Assembly: GCA_963701385.1 (NCBI GenBank)
Contig: CAVOZW010000009.1
Span: 186,001-250,000 of the forward strand
DNA length: 64,000 nt
DNA from: B30-G6 sp963701385
Lineage (GTDB): Bacteria > Desulfobacterota > Desulfobacteria > Desulfobacterales > B30-G6
Direction of reading: 5' to 3'
Shown here: one piece after another, positions 55,000 through 63,888 of the stretch
Layout: the number at the start of each line of letters is the position of its first letter
Position numbering within the stretch: the stretch's first letter is position 1
Position numbers and translations under genes: made by a program
Notes under the pieces: generated by a model
Databases searched by the model: none
What the model saw: only the letters and a program-made list of their open reading frames with translations
What the model was told of the DNA's origin: nothing

Positions 55000-57057
55000 A
55001 TGGGCAGAAATCCAAATTTCGACCTTCTATTTGAAGCAGTCAATATCGGACCTAAAGTGGCAAAAAATCGATTTTACCAAGTGCCGCATTGCAATGGTAT
55101 GGGATATGTACGGCCGAAAACGCATGCCGCCATGCGCGAAGTAAAGGCCGAAGGCGGCTGGGGGGTTGTTTGCACAGAGTATTGCTCTATTCACCCGACA
55201 TCCGATGACTCACCCTTTCCCTTTGCAGCCCTTTGGGACGATGATGACATCAAAGCCTACGCACTGATGGTGGATAAGGTGCACAAACATGGTGCCTTGG
55301 CGGGGGCCCAGTTGTGGTACGGGGGTGCGGCAACGTCCAACTTGATGTCACGTGAGGTGGCCATCGATGTTGACAGTTATCCATCGACCTTGGAACCGGA
55401 CCCTGTCCAATGCCGGGCAATGGACAAGAAGGATATCCGCGATCTAAGACGCTGGCAGGTGACAGCAGCGAAAAGGGCGCTTCAAGCAGGGTTCGACATC
55501 GTGTATGTATATGCGACGCACGATTATCTCTTGTCGCATTTCTTGTCAAAGAAGTGGAATCGGCGCGGCGATGAGTATGGCGGATCACTGGAGAATCGTG
55601 TCCGGCTTGTGCGCGAAATGATAATGGATACCAAAGATGCCGTGGGTGACCGTTGTGCTGTTGCGGTCAGGTTTTCAGCGGATGGGTCCGAGAGCGGAAA
55701 TGGTATCATCGACAACAGCGAAGAACGGGAGATGCTGGAAATGTTGGCTGACCTGCCGGACTTATGGGATATCAATATCACGGATTATTCAAGAGAGATG
55801 GGCAGTTCCCGATATATCAAAGAGGCCGCTCAGGAAGCGTATATATCCTATGTCAAGGAGATTACCGACAAACCGGTGGCAGGTGTCGGGCGTTTCACAT
55901 CCCCGGAAACCATGTTGAGACAGGTGAGAAAGGGATGGCTCGACCTTGTCGGTGCAGCGCGGCCTTCCATCGCGGATCCATTTCTACCGTTAAAAATCAA
56001 AGAGGGACGTTTGGATGACATACGCGAATGCATTGGTTGTAACATCTGTTATGCCTTTAACTCAAAATGTGTTCCCAGCCGCTGTACCCAGAATCCGACC
56101 ATGGGAGAGGAGTGGCGCAGGAATTGGCATCCGGAAAGGATTCCCGCCAAAGCATCCCATGATAAGATATTGGTCGTGGGCGCAGGGCCAGCCGGGCTGG
56201 AAGCGGCCCGTGCGTTAGGACAGAGAGGTTATACGGTAACCCTTGCCGAAGCCACCACCGAACTTGGTGGCCGTGTCCTGGCTGAGTCCCGTTTGCCGGG
56301 TTTGTCAGAATGGCGTCGTGTAATCGACTATCGTATTCAGCAACTGAAACGCTTGCCAAACGTTGCCATTTATTTCAGCAGCCGCCTAACCTTTGAAGAC
56401 ATCATCGGTTTCGATTTTCCACGGATCTTGCTTGCAACCGGTTCGAAATGGCGCAGGGACGGTCTGGGGAGGTGGCATAGCCAACCGCTTGAGACACTTG
56501 ATGCAACCGTCGTCTATACGCCGGATGACCTTATGCAGGATGTGGATATTCGCGGACCGGTGGTTGTTTTTGACGATGACCACTATTACATGGGGCCGGT
56601 CCTGGTTGAAAAACTTCAACAAATGGGCAAGGACGTGACCCTGGTTACCCCCGCGGGTTATGTGGGTGAATGGGCCAAATATACCGTGGAGCAGGAACGG
56701 ACGCAGAGAAGACTATTGGAATTGGGGATACCCCTTTTAACCGGAAAGGTCGTCAGCGGTTTTCAAGACGGGTCAGTGGAAATAACCTGTGCCTATACCG
56801 GTAAACGCACGCAAGTCGCTGCGTCATCCCTATTAACGGTGACGGCACGCCTAGCCAACGATGACCTTTACCGACGACTAATGGCAGAGCCTGAAACCAT
56901 GAAGGAATTGGGGATCAAATCGGTTGCCCGTATCGGAGACTGTCTGGCGCCGGGGATCATTGCGGCCGCGGTCTATTCCGGGCATCGGGCGGCCCGGGAA
57001 ATGGATGCGCCCCATCAGAAAACGCATTCTGTTGCGCGCGAGCGGGTTATTGTGTAG
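55000..57057 (+). CDS. Trimethylamine dehydrogenase-like iron-sulfur flavoprotein
   Basis: The 685-residue protein follows trimethylamine dehydrogenase (TMADH) almost end to end. FYQVPHC places Cys31 where TMADH Cys30 binds FMN covalently. TEYCSI and YVYATHDY keep the active-site tyrosines and the Tyr171/His174 pair, and CIGCNICYAFNSKCVPSRC (Cys 344, 347, 350, 362) holds the [4Fe-4S] cluster. VVGAGPAGLEAARALG (~390) starts the ADP-binding half. The tryptophan of the aromatic bowl after the WDI strand seems absent (DYSREMGSS), so the substrate may be another N-methyl compound. It precedes the MttB-family genes by about 90 bases. AAGGA lies before the ATG. Confidence 0.88.
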   Translation: MGRNPNFDLLFEAVNIGPKVAKNRFYQVPHCNGMGYVRPKTHAAMREVKAEGGWGVVCTEYCSIHPTSDDSPFPFAALWDDDDIKAYALMVDKVHKHGALAGAQLWYGGAATSNLMSREVAIDVDSYPSTLEPDPVQCRAMDKKDIRDLRRWQVTAAKRALQAGFDIVYVYATHDYLLSHFLSKKWNRRGDEYGGSLENRVRLVREMIMDTKDAVGDRCAVAVRFSADGSESGNGIIDNSEEREMLEMLADLPDLWDINITDYSREMGSSRYIKEAAQEAYISYVKEITDKPVAGVGRFTSPETMLRQVRKGWLDLVGAARPSIADPFLPLKIKEGRLDDIRECIGCNICYAFNSKCVPSRCTQNPTMGEEWRRNWHPERIPAKASHDKILVVGAGPAGLEAARALGQRGYTVTLAEATTELGGRVLAESRLPGLSEWRRVIDYRIQQLKRLPNVAIYFSSRLTFEDIIGFDFPRILLATGSKWRRDGLGRWHSQPLETLDATVVYTPDDLMQDVDIRGPVVVFDDDHYYMGPVLVEKLQQMGKDVTLVTPAGYVGEWAKYTVEQERTQRRLLELGIPLLTGKVVSGFQDGSVEITCAYTGKRTQVAASSLLTVTARLANDDLYRRLMAEPETMKELGIKSVARIGDCLAPGIIAAAVYSGHRAAREMDAPHQKTHSVARERVIV

Positions 57058-57144
57058 ATCATGCCCAAAACGAGTGTTTCAGCTTTAACCCGCACATTTC
57101 ATGACATTTTCGGGTTAAGGGTGTTGAAATGAAAGGAGTTCGCG

Positions 57145-58572
57145 ATGGAGACGTCTTTTAGGGTTCTTTCTGAAAATGAGAAAGCGACCATTCATGAACA
57201 AACACTGCGCATTTTGTCGAAAACGGGTGTTCGGGTAGCAACGGATAAAGGGCGCAGACTTCTCAAGGAAGCGGGAGCAGTGGTTCATAAAAACAATGAC
57301 CTGGTAACCTTTCCATCGAATCTTGTTGAGGCTTCGATTCAAATGGTGCCCAAAAAATTCAGCTTGGGCGCCAGAAGACCGGGCTGGGATCTCAAAATGA
57401 ATAACGGGGATTGCAACCTTCTTCTGAGTGGTGAAGGAACCCATGTCCTTGACAGGCAAAGCGGAGAAATTCGAAATTCAACCTTTCAGGACTGGTTGGA
57501 TGCTACACGATTGGCTGATGTCTTGGATGATTTCGGTCTGTATTGGAAAATAGTGGAAGCCACCGACAGGGGCAATGAGGCAGTCGATTACATAGACTAT
57601 TTGATACATCTGTTCCGTAATTTTTCCAAACATGTTCAGGATTCGACCCATTCAATAGAAATGAGTCAGTGGCTTCTGGAGATATTGCAGGTGCTATTCG
57701 GTTCGAAGAAAGAGATTCAAAGAAAGAAACCGTTTTCTTTTGTGTTATGTCCTCAGTCACCGTTAATGATCGATGAAAAATTTACGGATGCCTATTTGGA
57801 ACTGCGTGGATGGGGCATTCCGGTGGCGATCATGCCCATGCCCCTGATGGGTGCAACAGCCCCTGCCAGCCTGATATCGACCATCATCATGGCCAACTGT
57901 GAAATATTGGCGACACTCTGTTTGGTTCAAGCCTCTGAGCCAAATACACCGGTAATCTATGCCCCGGTATCCTCGCTCATGGATCCACGCACAGGTTTGG
58001 TTAAAAGCGGTTGTGTCGAGGAGGGATTGATCTGCGCAGCATCGATTGAGATGGCCCGCTATTACGGGCTCCCAGCAGAAACCTCCGGTTTTGAAACCGG
58101 CCGATATGATTTGAATGTTCAGTCAAGCTATGAAACAGCATTGACGGCAATTTTGCCGATGCTTTCGTTCCCGGATATCATCCTTGGTGCCGGATTGATC
58201 GGTGGGGCCATGGTTCTCAGTCTTGAACAGATGCTGGTCGACACGGAAATCTACAAGATGTGCCGGCGGGCCCACCAGGGAATTGCATCGCAAAAAGACA
58301 AATGGATGCTGGATGTCATCGAGCAGACAGAACCCGGTGCTCATTTTATCGATCACCCCACCACTCTGGAAGCTGTCCGGAGTGACGAATTGTATATCAG
58401 CCGTTTGGAAGCCATTGGGGGATTGGAAGAAAGGGACGATTCAAGGAAAACCGATATCATCGCGACGGCAGGTACCAAGGTGGATCAGATTCTTGCCTCC
58501 TACGAACCGTTGGCGCTGGGTGCGGAAGTGGAAAACGAGCTGCAAAAAATCAAAGAAAAGGCGCTTTCTTAG
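57145..58572 (+). CDS. MttB-superfamily corrinoid methyltransferase, non-pyrrolysine type
   Basis: This 475-residue protein is a continuous MttB homologue. It has LSENEKATIHEQTLRILSKT at the N-terminus, then a barrel with MPMPLMGATAPASLISTIIM and a late YGLPAETSGFETGRYD. Pyrrolysine would stand in that last segment in true MttB; here the frame is uninterrupted. Members of this branch demethylate betaines such as glycine betaine, proline betaine or carnitine, passing the methyl to a corrinoid protein. The substrate is not predictable here. AAGGAG precedes the ATG. Confidence 0.85.
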   Translation: METSFRVLSENEKATIHEQTLRILSKTGVRVATDKGRRLLKEAGAVVHKNNDLVTFPSNLVEASIQMVPKKFSLGARRPGWDLKMNNGDCNLLLSGEGTHVLDRQSGEIRNSTFQDWLDATRLADVLDDFGLYWKIVEATDRGNEAVDYIDYLIHLFRNFSKHVQDSTHSIEMSQWLLEILQVLFGSKKEIQRKKPFSFVLCPQSPLMIDEKFTDAYLELRGWGIPVAIMPMPLMGATAPASLISTIIMANCEILATLCLVQASEPNTPVIYAPVSSLMDPRTGLVKSGCVEEGLICAASIEMARYYGLPAETSGFETGRYDLNVQSSYETALTAILPMLSFPDIILGAGLIGGAMVLSLEQMLVDTEIYKMCRRAHQGIASQKDKWMLDVIEQTEPGAHFIDHPTTLEAVRSDELYISRLEAIGGLEERDDSRKTDIIATAGTKVDQILASYEPLALGAEVENELQKIKEKALS

Positions 58573-58636
58573 ACCCCAATTCCATATTGGATCACCCATT
58601 TCGCTCTGGCTTGGTTAAACGCGAAAGTGGAGTGCT

Positions 58637-59095
58637 TCACATATCGGGAAACGCCGGAGCACCGGCATACTTTACGTATCGAACCAAGAGCGACGTTTCA
58701 ATGGCTAAGATACCTTCTATTTGATTGATTTTGTCCACCATTCCGCCGAATTCATCTTGAGAACTGATATAATATTCGGCATCAAAATCGCTTGTTCCCA
58801 CGAGCTGGGCAATGTACCATATTTCATCCAGACAACTTAATTCATAGCCAACGTTTTGAAGCTGTTTTTTGTCGGCTTGAACTCTCAAATTGCCCATAAT
58901 ACCGGACTTGAGTTTAAGCGGGTTAACGATAGCGATGACTTGTATACGGTCATCTTGGATCATATTCTGCAGCCGCTTGCGCACGGTCGCTTCTGATATT
59001 CCCAGGATTTTCGCTATTTCGGTGTTGGGTATTCGGCCGTTTTTCTGAAGCAAGCGAAATATTTTATAGTCAATATCTTTGTTTTCAATTCGCAT
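58637..59095 (-). CDS. Lrp/AsnC-family transcriptional regulator
   Basis: The 152-residue protein has an N-terminal helix-turn-helix (NKDIDYKIFRLLQKNGRIPN, then TEIAKILGISEATVRKRLQ) and a C-terminal RAM/ligand domain with VGTSDFDAEYYI. GAGGG lies before ATG 59095. It is divergent from the pyrrolysine mttB gene and probably controls it in response to a small amine or amino acid. A perfect palindrome lies between them. Confidence 0.9.
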   Translation of the reverse strand: MRIENKDIDYKIFRLLQKNGRIPNTEIAKILGISEATVRKRLQNMIQDDRIQVIAIVNPLKLKSGIMGNLRVQADKKQLQNVGYELSCLDEIWYIAQLVGTSDFDAEYYISSQDEFGGMVDKINQIEGILAIETSLLVRYVKYAGAPAFPDM

Positions 59096-59171
59096 CGTTG
59101 CCCTCAATTTTATGGTTCATAAATCTTCGGCTGGCCTTCAAAATATCACTGGCCCTACGCTTCGGTCAAGA

Positions 59172-59188
59172 CAATAATCGAATTATTG
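59172..59188. promoter_or_regulatory. Palindromic candidate operator CAATAAT-CGA-ATTATTG
   Basis: This is a perfect 7-3-7 inverted repeat in the divergent gap between the Lrp-type regulator and mttB. A second looser AATAAT...ATTATT repeat lies at 59222-59243, next to the -35 box. Both are AT-rich dyads of the kind bound by Lrp/AsnC proteins. Confidence 0.45.
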
Positions 59189-59241
59189 TGGCGTAAATCG
59201 CAAAAAATAACCATTTTATTAAATAATATCGTGATAAATTA

Positions 59242-59270
59242 TTGACAATCGAAACACATTTGCCTAATTT
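59242..59270 (+). promoter_or_regulatory. Promoter of the pyrrolysine mttB gene
   Basis: TTGACA (59242-59247) and TAATTT (59265-59270) are spaced by 17 bases, about 43 bases before the ATG at 59314. The adjacent upstream dyad gives a regulator site in a position suited to activation or repression. Confidence 0.6.
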
Positions 59271-59313
59271 AGCTTATGTTTCATTACGTGTACTATCAAA
59301 CAGGAGGAAGGCG

Positions 59314-60780
59314 ATGAATAAAAACTCAAATACCAAGGAGGAAATGGAAACAAGCTGGGGGCTAAAGACCTTTTCGCGCGATGCTTTGGATAAAATTCAC
59401 GTCTCCACCCTGGATGTGCTGCGCTCTACCGGAATTCGGGTGGACTCCGATGAGGCCTTGGGTATACTCGAAAAAGGTGGCTGCCGGGTGAACAAGAAAA
59501 CCGCTGTCGTGAAATTTCCTGAGCGTCTGGTTATGGAGGCGTTGTCTATGTGCCCCAGTCATATATTGCTGGCCGGCCGTAACATCGAAAGCGATTTTCA
59601 AATGGGTGGTAGAAAAGTGGGCTTCACTACCTTCGGGACCGGTGTGCAGACGGTGGATTTGGAGACCGGCAAAATCAGAGACTCCACCAAAGAGGATGTC
59701 GCCCGTATTGCCTGCTTGACCGATGCGTTGCGGCACATGGACATTTTATCTTCGCCAGTAGCGGCCAGAGACAAGCCGCAGTCTTCTTATGATCTGCATA
59801 TGTTTGAAGCAGCCTTGCTAAATTGCACCAAACACTATGACTGTGATGCCGAAGATGGTGACCGGGCTCGAAAGATGATAGAAATGGCAACGCTGGTAGC
59901 AGGTGGAAAGAAAGAGCTGAAGCAGCGGCCCTTGCTATCGCTGTGTGCCTGTCCCACCAGCCCGCTGCAACTTATCGAAACCTGTGCGGATGTCATTGTG
60001 GAAGCCGCCAAGCACTGGGTGCCGATCAATGTGCTCAGTATGGTTATGGCGGGTGCGACCAGCCCGATTTCTCTTTCCGGTGCATTGGTAACCCACAACG
60101 CCGAAGTGTTGTCCGGTATTGTCCTGGCACAAATGACGAATTCGGGCACCCCGGTCATATACGGGAGTTCTTCCACAACCTTTGAGATGCGGCACGGTAC
60201 AGCGGTTGTCGGTGTGCCGGAGATGGCCATGATAAGTGCCGCAGCGGCTGACCTTGCCAACTACTATGGCCTTCCCAGCTATGTCGCGGGTGGCTAGGCT
60301 GACGCGAAGCTATCCGATGCCCAGGCAGGACACGAGAAGACCATAAGTGCTCTTCTTCCTGCGCTGGCTGGAGCGAACTTGATTTACGGTGCGGGCATGC
60401 TCGAGATGGGCATGACCTTCAGCTTCGGTCAACTGGTCATCGACGATGAAATCGCCGCCATGGTGAAACGGGTTGTTTCCGGTATCGATTTCGAGGACAC
60501 GCTGATGGGTGTCGATCTCATCAAGGAGATTGGCATCGGCGGTCACTTTTTATCGAAAAGGCACACCCTTGAACATTTACGAAGTGAACAAATCCAATCG
60601 ACGGTCATCGATCGACGGGTACGGGAAGAATGGGAGGACAGCGGTTCAAAGAGCATCATTGAATCCGCCAACGAAAAGGCGGCCGAATTGATAAGGACGC
60701 ACATACCGGAGCCGCTGCCCGAAGACGTGGCCAAAGAACTCAGAAAAATCGTAAAGAGCGCCGAAAAACACCCGGGTTAG
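59314..60780 (+). CDS. mttB: Trimethylamine methyltransferase MttB with in-frame UAG (pyrrolysine 328)
   Basis: With TAG 60295-60297 read as an amino acid, the product is 488 residues, the normal MttB length. Homology runs unbroken across it: NYYGLPSYVAGG before, then ADAKLSDAQAGHEKTISALL and YGAGMLEMGMTFSFGQLV after. Archaeal MttB has Pyl334 in this same segment. MttB moves a methyl from trimethylamine to the corrinoid of MttC. The same gene also ends in TAG (60778-60780). GGAGG lies 6 bases before ATG 59314. The MttC corrinoid protein is not in the window. Confidence 0.93.
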
Positions 60781-60850
60781 CGCTTTTCATGGAACAGAAC
60801 GTCAACACTGCCGTCAGTAAACGGAAAACAGCGTCGCAAGAGGAGGAAAC

Positions 60851-62260
60851 ATGCAGAAACGCATTTTCACGCGCATGGGTGATGGAGAGCGCATCACCAT
60901 GTCTCCTGAGGAAATCAGAGAGGATATTTTGGCTGGAACGAACGATGCAGCGGAGCGTGCCGGTATTCCGGTGCTCAACCAGGATGATCTGGAACTTCTT
61001 CTGGATATCTTTGCCGAACCGGCCAAGGTTGTCAGCGTCCGTCCGGGCGAAGAGGTCATCGTAACCGACGATGCCGTTGCCACACTTTTCTATCTCGATC
61101 AGGAGAACTGTGGCCAGGGCTTGCCTATGGGTCGGGTGCAGGCACTTTTGACCTATGAACGCGCCTGTTGTGCCGATACCATTTCAACCGGACACGTCGA
61201 TTACAGCTTCAAGCAGGTCAAACCGATTATCAATTTCGAAAAACAGGAATATTACAATGCGTCCATGTTGACCACGGCACCCTTTTTCTATGGCGCCCAA
61301 CCAAATATGGGGCTTTATTTCCGTCCGGATGGACCCTTTCCCAATCCGGCAGATCTTCTTCCTTCCGGAAAAATTAAAGCGGCCCAGGAAGCCCAGGAGG
61401 ATGCCGCCGCACAGCTGACAAAGGACCTGATCTATGTCAGCAGTCAAATGTATCATGTCGGCTGTGAAGGTATCAATTTTGATACGGCAGCCTCGGCAGG
61501 CGATGCAGATTTTTTCGCGACGCTTCAAGCCATATCGGAACTGAAAAAAAAGACCCGGCATATGGCCATCGAGGTCGGTATGTCTTCCGAGTTTGTCATG
61601 GGGATGCATGGTGAGATTACATACGATGGAAAACAGCTGGCCGGTATGTTTCCCCACCAGCAGGTAAAGATCGTAGAGGCGGCGGGCGCGGATATTTTCG
61701 GCCCGGCTATCAATGTCAATGTCAGTAAATCCACACCCTGGAACCTGGCCCGAGCGGTTACTTTTGTCAAGGAATGCGTTGCCGTTGCAAGCATTCCGGT
61801 CCACCCCAATGTGGGTATGGGCGTGTGTGGTGTTCCCATGTTCGAAGTGCCGCCCATCGATGCGGTAACCAGAACGTCGAAAGCCCTGGTTCTGATCGGT
61901 AAGGCTGACGGGTTGTAGGTGGGGACAGGTGACATATTCGGTATGCCCACAGCACATATTATGGCATCGGCCATGGGCGGGATCCGGACTGCCGGAGATC
62001 TGGTAGCCTGGATGCAAATGAGCCGCAGAATGAAGATCGCCGAGGCCAAAGCATATGTGGCTGAAAAACTTGGGATCGATATCATAGACCTCACCAACGA
62101 AGAAGTCATGCGTCAGGTGCGGGAGGATTTGGATATCGGGATTATCACTTCGGTCGCCGGCAGCGCCAAAGGAATCGCGGCCAAATGGAAGATTGCCGAA
62201 CTATTGGACATCCAGATCAATTCGGTGAAGCTCTTCAAGCAGAAATTAAACCTGAACTGA
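60851..62260 (+). CDS. mtbB: Dimethylamine methyltransferase MtbB with in-frame UAG (pyrrolysine 356)
   Basis: Read through TAG 61916-61918 the protein is 469 residues. It begins MQKRIFTRMGDGERITMSPE, and the UAG is codon 356, the position of pyrrolysine in Methanosarcina MtbB. The sequence crosses it smoothly: LIGKADGL-Pyl-VGTGDIFGMP, then TAHIMASAMGGIRTAGDLVA. MtbB transfers a methyl from dimethylamine to MtbC. AGGAGG precedes the ATG. It follows mttB by 70 bases, so TMA and DMA demethylation are co-transcribed. It stops at TGA. Confidence 0.94.
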
Positions 62261-62350
62261 GCGATTTCGGAACGTTATTCTGACAACAACTATAAAATTA
62301 GGTCGCCTCATTTAGACGAAACGATGATGCACCAAGAAGGACCACCTGCC

Positions 62351-63820
62351 ATGAAAGGTGTAAAGAGCACGCACGCAAGGGTCAAACCGATCATCGTCAA
62401 ACCGGAGATGAAGATACAAACCTTGAGCCGACAGGACCTGGACCGGCTTCACCAGGCGACGCTGACGGTTCTGGCTGAAACCGGTGTGAGGTTTCCTTCA
62501 AAGAGAGCCCTGGATATTTTTGCCCAGGCAGGGGCGCGTGTCGATGTCCAAGGTGACATTGTAAAAATACCGTCGGAAATGCTCATGGCGTCTCTTGACA
62601 AGGTGCCCAATAGCATCACCATGGGATCCCGTGGTGCAAGCGATCTCGACGCTGTTCTGGATGGAACAAAAACTTACTGCGGCACCGCGGGCACGGGTTT
62701 CACAACCGTCGATCAGCAGACCGGCATAAAGCGTCCCTCAACAAAAGAAGACACGGCCATGATGGCCCGTGTGGCAGATTATCTGCCGAGCATTGGATTT
62801 TACTGGCCCATGGTGGCGCCGCTGGACAAACCTCTCGAGGTGCAGACGCTTCACGAATTGGAAGCGGCGTTCAATAACACCGAAAAGCATGTGGTCACCG
62901 CAAGCTGCGTCGATACAAAAACAGCACAATCAGCCGTCCGCATGGCGGAGATTGTGGCTGGGAGTTCGGAAAGCCTCAAAATACGTCCGCCCTTATCGTT
63001 GATCGTCAGCCCGATCTCCCCTTTGAACAACGACAAGGGGGCCTTGGATGCGGCACTGGTTTTTGCCGAAGCCGGGTTACCGGTGGGATTCGCGACCATG
63101 CCGGTGATGGGATCAACAGGGCCGGCTTCCATAGCCGGGACAATGGTACTCGGAAATGCCGAGATTTTAAGCGCCATCTGTCTGCTTCAGTTGGCTTTTC
63201 CCGGAGCGCCCGTTACATATCCGTTTTTTTCAGGGGTCATGAATCCGCACACAGGCGACTGCACGGTCACAACCAAAAATCAGTTTCTTTTTTATGCCGC
63301 TACGACCCAGCTGGGGCATTACTATTCGATTCCGGTCATGTCTTCCTTCGGCGGGACCGATCATTTTAAACCGGATTCCTGGCAGGTCGGTAAAGATGAA
63401 GCCGTGGATGCATTCTACATTTGTGCCAGCGGACCCGACTTGGCACCCTGTCTCGGTATGCTGGAAACGTACACCTGCTTGTGCCCCGAAAAGCTGATCC
63501 TCGATCATGATATCGTGCAGTCGATTCATGGCATGACGGAAGGATTTCGTGTCGATGCGCCGTCCTTGGCAATTGATGATATCGCCCAAGTGGGTCCCGG
63601 GGGACATTTTCTGGACACCGATCACACCTTAAAAAATATGCGCAGACTGTGGAATCCCGGCATTTCTCATCAATGGGATTCACGGCACGATACTTTTCTG
63701 GATTCCATTGAAGCCGCTAAAAACGAATTGGAATGGATCCTGGTCAACCACCAGCCCCGGGCATTGGAAAAAGAACAGGAAGAAGAAATAAAAAAAATCA
63801 TTCAATCAGCTCACAATTAA
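62351..63820 (+). CDS. Second non-pyrrolysine MttB-superfamily methyltransferase
   Basis: The 489-residue protein (516 codons of open frame if the ATG at 62324 is used) has LSRQDLDRLHQATLTVLAET, the PVMGSTGPASIAGTMVLGNA strand and YSIPVMSSFGGTDHFKPDSW. This last segment stands where pyrrolysine falls in MttB, and here it is uninterrupted. AAGGA stands 11 bases before ATG 62351, which is preferred. It is distinct from the copy at 57145 and probably acts on another quaternary amine. Confidence 0.84.
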   Translation: MKGVKSTHARVKPIIVKPEMKIQTLSRQDLDRLHQATLTVLAETGVRFPSKRALDIFAQAGARVDVQGDIVKIPSEMLMASLDKVPNSITMGSRGASDLDAVLDGTKTYCGTAGTGFTTVDQQTGIKRPSTKEDTAMMARVADYLPSIGFYWPMVAPLDKPLEVQTLHELEAAFNNTEKHVVTASCVDTKTAQSAVRMAEIVAGSSESLKIRPPLSLIVSPISPLNNDKGALDAALVFAEAGLPVGFATMPVMGSTGPASIAGTMVLGNAEILSAICLLQLAFPGAPVTYPFFSGVMNPHTGDCTVTTKNQFLFYAATTQLGHYYSIPVMSSFGGTDHFKPDSWQVGKDEAVDAFYICASGPDLAPCLGMLETYTCLCPEKLILDHDIVQSIHGMTEGFRVDAPSLAIDDIAQVGPGGHFLDTDHTLKNMRRLWNPGISHQWDSRHDTFLDSIEAAKNELEWILVNHQPRALEKEQEEEIKKIIQSAHN

Positions 63821-63888
63821 ACAGAAAGCTTCCCTCGCCACTCATTGGCGGGTGAACCTTTCACAAGCAAGCGACGCTGTCGCAGTTC

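Noticed and set aside
59314..60780. mttB as a pseudogene broken by a nonsense codon
   Set aside because: The break is at the known pyrrolysine position, homology continues in the same frame, and adjacent mtbB shows the same pattern at its own known site.
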